This document shows positions 7,219 to 10,176 of a stretch of DNA of 10,176 nucleotides, one piece after another. Under the pieces are notes generated by a model. The model made no database searches. It worked only from the letters and a program-made list of their open reading frames with translations, and was not told the origin of the DNA. Positions within the stretch are counted from its first letter, which is position 1. Each line of letters begins with the position of its first letter. The translations under genes and the position numbers were made by a program. This DNA comes from Salinisphaeraceae bacterium UBA4764 (lineage in GTDB: Bacteria; Pseudomonadota; Gammaproteobacteria; Nevskiales; Salinisphaeraceae): NCBI GenBank assembly GCA_002403445.1, contig DHHU01000045.1, positions 1 to 10,176 of the forward strand. Direction: 5' to 3'.

Positions 7219-7223
7219 GAGGA
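7219..7223 (+). promoter_or_regulatory. Ribosome binding site that decides the hldE start
   Basis: GAGGA lies 7 bases before an in-frame GTG at 7231. The upstream ATG at 7177 has no Shine-Dalgarno-like sequence before it. This supports GTG 7231 as the real start and leaves a 123-base gap between the divergent LpxL-like gene and hldE for promoters. Confidence 0.55.
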
Positions 7224-7230
7224 CGGGAAG

Positions 7231-8655
7231 GTGTTCGAAGACTGTCGAATTCTCGTGATCGGTGACGTCATGTTGGATCGTTACTGGTTAGGGCCCACCG
7301 ATCACCTCTCGCCCGAGGCGCCCGTGCCTGTGGTGAACGTGGAAGACACGCAGGCGCGTCCGGGCGGCGCAGCCAACGTGGCTTGGAACCTGGCCGGACT
7401 GGGTGCGGCCGTTCGTTTGGTCGGCGTGGTGGGCGATGATCCTGCGGCTCGTGAACTGACAATGTTGACCGACGAATTGGGTATCGACAACGATTTGATC
7501 GTCGACAAGCGCGTGACTACCACCGTCAAGCAGCGTGTGATCAGCCGAAACCAACAGCTCATCCGGCTCGATTTTGGCACGGATCCGGCCACATTAGCCG
7601 CTGTAACCCATGACCGGGTGCTTGAGCGGGCGACATTGGCCATGACCGAGCACCGGATCGACGCTGTAGTGTGTTCCGACTATGCCAAGGGGGCTTTGGC
7701 GGGTGTAGGCAAAATCATAGCGTGCGCACGCCAGAACGGCATACTCGTTGTGATTGATCCCAAGCGAGCCGACTGGACGGCCTATCATGGCGCCGATGTA
7801 GTTACCCCCAATGCAGCCGAGTTGGCCGCCGCCAGCCAAGCCGATACCTCCACCGATGAGGGTGTGGTGCGTGCTGCCGAGGACATGCGCCGTCGTCATG
7901 CCATCGGCGCGCTTGTTGTGACGCGCAGTCAGCGGGGCATGACGCTGATCGCGAAGCAGGACGAGATTCAGCATTTGCCGGCCCGGGCGCGTGAAGTGTT
8001 CGATGTGACCGGCGCGGGTGATACTGTGACGGCTCTGCTTGCGGCCGGCTTGGCCCGAGGCGAAGCATTGGCTACGGCAGCCGAGCGTGCCAACCGGGGC
8101 GCCGGTGCGGTGGTCGGGCGGCTTGGCACAGCAGTACCCTCGGCTGCCGAGCTGATGGATCCGAATACGCCGGATTCTGGAGCTGATCGCAATGAAGCGC
8201 GCCTGGCCTGGGTTCAGGCCGAAAAAGCGGCTGGTGCCCGAATCGTTTTCACCAACGGCTGTTTCGATCTGCTGCACGCGGGCCACGTGGATTTGTTGCA
8301 CCGCGCCCGCGCGCTGGGGGACCGATTGATCGTGGCTGTCAACGATGATGCCTCGGTTGCGCGTTTGAAAGGCGCTGCACGCCCGATTCAGAATGCGGCT
8401 ACCCGCATGGCGGTATTGAATGCGCTGGCCGACGTCGACTGTGTGCTTTGTTTTGCTGAAGACACACCAGCGGCGCTGATCGAGCGGATACGACCAGATG
8501 TGCTGGTCAAGGGCGGTGATTATCAGCCGGATACGGTTGTCGGCGGCGAATCGGTTCGTCGGCACGGCGGCCGTGTCGAGATACTCGAGCATCTGCCTGG
8601 ATTTTCTACCACCATGATACTCAACAGACTACACAACGTGGACGAGGCCCGTTGA
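7231..8655 (+). CDS. hldE: Bifunctional heptose 7-phosphate kinase / heptose 1-phosphate adenylyltransferase
   Basis: HldE (RfaE) makes ADP-heptose for the LPS inner core: it phosphorylates heptose 7-phosphate at position 1 and, after a phosphatase step by GmhB, joins the product to AMP. From GTG 7231 it has 474 residues (E. coli 477); from ATG 7177 it would have 492. The ribokinase-type N-terminal domain shows VIGDVMLDRYW near the start, PGGAANVAWNL, SRNQQLIRLDF, and DVTGAGDT with catalytic D264. The C-terminal nucleotidyltransferase domain shows FTNGCFDLLHAGH with the HxGH motif at H349-H352, and the LVKGGDY motif. Both domains look complete. galE follows 63 bases downstream in the same direction, which fits a shared transcript for envelope sugar supply. 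No clear promoter was found upstream. Confidence 0.97.
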   Translation: MFEDCRILVIGDVMLDRYWLGPTDHLSPEAPVPVVNVEDTQARPGGAANVAWNLAGLGAAVRLVGVVGDDPAARELTMLTDELGIDNDLIVDKRVTTTVKQRVISRNQQLIRLDFGTDPATLAAVTHDRVLERATLAMTEHRIDAVVCSDYAKGALAGVGKIIACARQNGILVVIDPKRADWTAYHGADVVTPNAAELAAASQADTSTDEGVVRAAEDMRRRHAIGALVVTRSQRGMTLIAKQDEIQHLPARAREVFDVTGAGDTVTALLAAGLARGEALATAAERANRGAGAVVGRLGTAVPSAAELMDPNTPDSGADRNEARLAWVQAEKAAGARIVFTNGCFDLLHAGHVDLLHRARALGDRLIVAVNDDASVARLKGAARPIQNAATRMAVLNALADVDCVLCFAEDTPAALIERIRPDVLVKGGDYQPDTVVGGESVRRHGGRVEILEHLPGFSTTMILNRLHNVDEAR

Positions 8656-8718
8656 CCCTGAATCTTAGAGAATCATGGCTCATCCGCACCTCTTTCCTCT
8701 AATAACCCGGGCAAGCCC

Positions 8719-9747
8719 ATGACAATACTAATTACTGGCGGCGCCGGCTACGTTGGCTCGCATACCGCGCTGGTACTGTGTCAGGCCGGTTACGACGTGA
8801 TCGTAATCGACAACTTGGTTAATGCCTCGCGCGAGGCGGTGGTGCGGGTCGAACAATTGGCGGGCCGGCGCATTGTGTTTGTTGAAGCCGACGTCCGCGA
8901 CAGCGACACGGTCGCCTCTGCCTTGACGCGCTACGGTGTTGATGCCGTGATCCATTGCGCCGGCCTGAAAGCCGTCGGCGAAAGTACAGAGCGGCCTTTG
9001 TTGTATTACCAGACCAACATCGACACCACGCTCTCTTTGTGCAGTGCGATGGAACGCGTCGGCGTCAAGACCCTGGTGTTTAGTTCTTCGGCCACGGTAT
9101 ATGGCGACCCGGACGAGTTGCCGGTCACCGAAAATGCGCCGGTGGGTTGGCCGAGCAACCCCTACGGCTGGTCGAAACTGATGATTGAACGGATTCTGAC
9201 TGACGTGCAGGCTGCCGATTCCGACTGGTCGATTGCGCTGCTGCGCTACTTCAATCCGGTTGGGGCCCACGAAAGCGGTCGGATTGGCGAAGATCCGAAA
9301 GGCATTCCCAATAATTTGATGCCGTTTGTAACCCAGGTGGCTGTGGGTCGTCGCGCCACGCTATCGGTATTCGGCGGCGACTACGCTACCGCTGATGGCA
9401 CCGGCGTGCGCGACTACATACACGTCATGGACCTGGCCGAGGGCCATCTACGGGCCATGCACGTGATCGCCGAGCGCGGTGGCTGTCGGGTCTGGAACCT
9501 CGGCACCGGTCGCGGCACGTCGGTGCTGGAGGTCGTCGAGGCGTTCAAGCGCGTCACCGGTCGGCCGATCGACTATCGCATCGTTCCCCGACGAGCGGGC
9601 GATATCGCGGCCTGTTGTGCGGCTCCCGAGCGCGCCCAGGCCGAACTCGATTGGCGCGCCCGACGCGGACTGGACGCCATTGTGCGCGATGCCTGGCGAT
9701 GGCAACGCCAGAATCCCGAGGGTTATATGGGCTCGGATCGCGAGTAG
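8719..9747 (+). CDS. galE: UDP-glucose 4-epimerase, with a Cys at the substrate-gate position
   Basis: GalE interconverts UDP-glucose and UDP-galactose with bound NAD, supplying galactose for surface glycans. The protein has 342 residues (E. coli 338). The Rossmann motif GGAGYVGSH is at 7-15. The catalytic residues are S124 (in SSSATVYG), Y149 and K153 (in NPYGWSK), at the same numbers as in E. coli. The segment ALLRYFNPVGAHESG and the run to PNNLMPF are nearly as in E. coli. Position 299, tyrosine in the glucose/galactose-specific E. coli enzyme, is cysteine here (DIAACCA, codon TGT at 9613-9615), as in human GALE, which also acts on UDP-GlcNAc/UDP-GalNAc. The start ATG has only a weak GGGC-type site upstream. 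The gene ends 13 bases before the convergent selO gene. Confidence 0.97.
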   Translation: MTILITGGAGYVGSHTALVLCQAGYDVIVIDNLVNASREAVVRVEQLAGRRIVFVEADVRDSDTVASALTRYGVDAVIHCAGLKAVGESTERPLLYYQTNIDTTLSLCSAMERVGVKTLVFSSSATVYGDPDELPVTENAPVGWPSNPYGWSKLMIERILTDVQAADSDWSIALLRYFNPVGAHESGRIGEDPKGIPNNLMPFVTQVAVGRRATLSVFGGDYATADGTGVRDYIHVMDLAEGHLRAMHVIAERGGCRVWNLGTGRGTSVLEVVEAFKRVTGRPIDYRIVPRRAGDIAACCAAPERAQAELDWRARRGLDAIVRDAWRWQRQNPEGYMGSDRE

Positions 9748-9760
9748 GTCAATTGGGTGT

Positions 9761-10176
9761 TCAAGTGCCACAAAACGTGCGTTTGACAACTTCTTCCGGC
9801 GCCGGGGGCCGGGCGAAGTCGGCAAGCTCGGGATGGTCATCGAACGGGGTTGAAAGCACAGATAGAAACTCGTTGAGCGGCTCTAGGTCACCAGTCTCGG
9901 CCGCGTCGATGACTTGTTGCACGCGATGATTGCGCGGTATATAAGCGGGATTAACCTGGCGCATGGCATGCCGCCGGGCACTAAAATCACGCGAGTCGAA
10001 TTGCAGCCTACGGCGCCATTGCATTGCCCAGGCGTCGAATCGGGTTGGGTCGTCAAACAAGCTGCGAACCGAGCTATCATCGGTCCCTGACGGATCGGCG
10101 CTATCGGCCAGGCGTCGAAAGACCAGCGTGAAATCCGCGCGCTCTTCGGCCATGTGCTGCAACAGATTGGATACCA
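9761..10176 (-). CDS. selO: Protein adenylyltransferase SelO (YdiU), C-terminal part
   Basis: SelO is a pseudokinase-fold enzyme that attaches AMP to protein side chains and is linked to redox stress. Only the last 138 codons are in the window; the frame stays open to the edge, so the N-terminal catalytic core lies beyond 10176. The part seen carries the conserved block MRQVNPAYIPRNHRV, then PLNEFLSVL, the F-D-D-H-P-E segment and the tail TFCGT. The cysteine is third from the end, the place held by selenocysteine in vertebrate SelO and by Cys476 in E. coli SelO, where it forms a disulfide with Cys272. An internal TTG at 10162 could be mistaken for a start, but family-like sequence (LLQHMAEERADFT) continues upstream of and through it. 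Convergent with galE. Confidence 0.9.
   Translation of the reverse strand, partial: VSNLLQHMAEERADFTLVFRRLADSADPSGTDDSSVRSLFDDPTRFDAWAMQWRRRLQFDSRDFSARRHAMRQVNPAYIPRNHRVQQVIDAAETGDLEPLNEFLSVLSTPFDDHPELADFARPPAPEEVVKRTFCGT

Noticed and set aside
7594..8592. 332-codon open frame on the minus strand opposite hldE
   Set aside because: It lies fully antisense to the conserved HldE coding sequence, has no recognisable domain, and such long antisense frames are common in GC-rich genes.
8728..9270. 180-codon open frame on the minus strand opposite galE
   Set aside because: Shadow of the GalE reading frame; no domain and no binding site.
10160..10162. TTG as a start codon for the minus-strand gene at the window end
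   Set aside because: The frame is open to the edge and SelO-like residues run upstream of and through it, so the codon is an internal leucine.

Overview
The window looks like chromosomal DNA from a gammaproteobacterium. GlnE, IlvE, HldE and GalE all read like gammaproteobacterial proteins. IlvE is closest in my memory to Pseudomonas-type IlvE, and GalE keeps E. coli residue numbering at every active-site position I checked. The housekeeping part is fairly GC-rich (two 60-base samples counted by hand gave 55% and 72%). The first ~400 bases are much poorer (33-37% in three samples). I cannot name the genus.

Layout: (1) 1-526 is an AT-rich stretch without a convincing gene; it holds short repeats and dyads. 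(2) 527-1204 is a PAPS-dependent carbohydrate-type sulfotransferase. (3) 1205-1433 is a gap with a strong hairpin and a 12-base imperfect inverted repeat. (4) 1434-5126 holds a YihY/BrkB-family membrane protein and glnE, in one direction and probably cotranscribed. (5) 5237-6157 is ilvE. (6) 6148-7107 on the minus strand is an LpxL/HtrB-family lipid A acyltransferase whose 3' end overlaps ilvE. (7) 7231-8655 is hldE and 8719-9747 is galE, both plus strand. (8) 9761-10176 on the minus strand is the C-terminal part of selO (ydiU), cut by the window edge.

How the genes fit together: GlnE (control of glutamine synthetase) and IlvE (branched-chain amino acids) serve nitrogen and amino acid metabolism. 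The LpxL-like protein, HldE and GalE supply lipid A acylation, ADP-heptose and UDP-galactose-type sugars for the outer surface, and the sulfotransferase could decorate a surface glycan. A glnE-ilvE pair next to LPS core genes recalls the Pseudomonas aeruginosa waa locus, but waaF and waaC are not in this window.

I found no clearly new multi-gene system. The points most worth checking are: the LpxL-like protein has alanine where the family's catalytic acid should be; GalE has cysteine at the position (299) that decides whether the enzyme also accepts N-acetylated UDP-sugars; and the sulfotransferase sits beside an AT-rich, repeat-bearing stretch that suggests acquired DNA.
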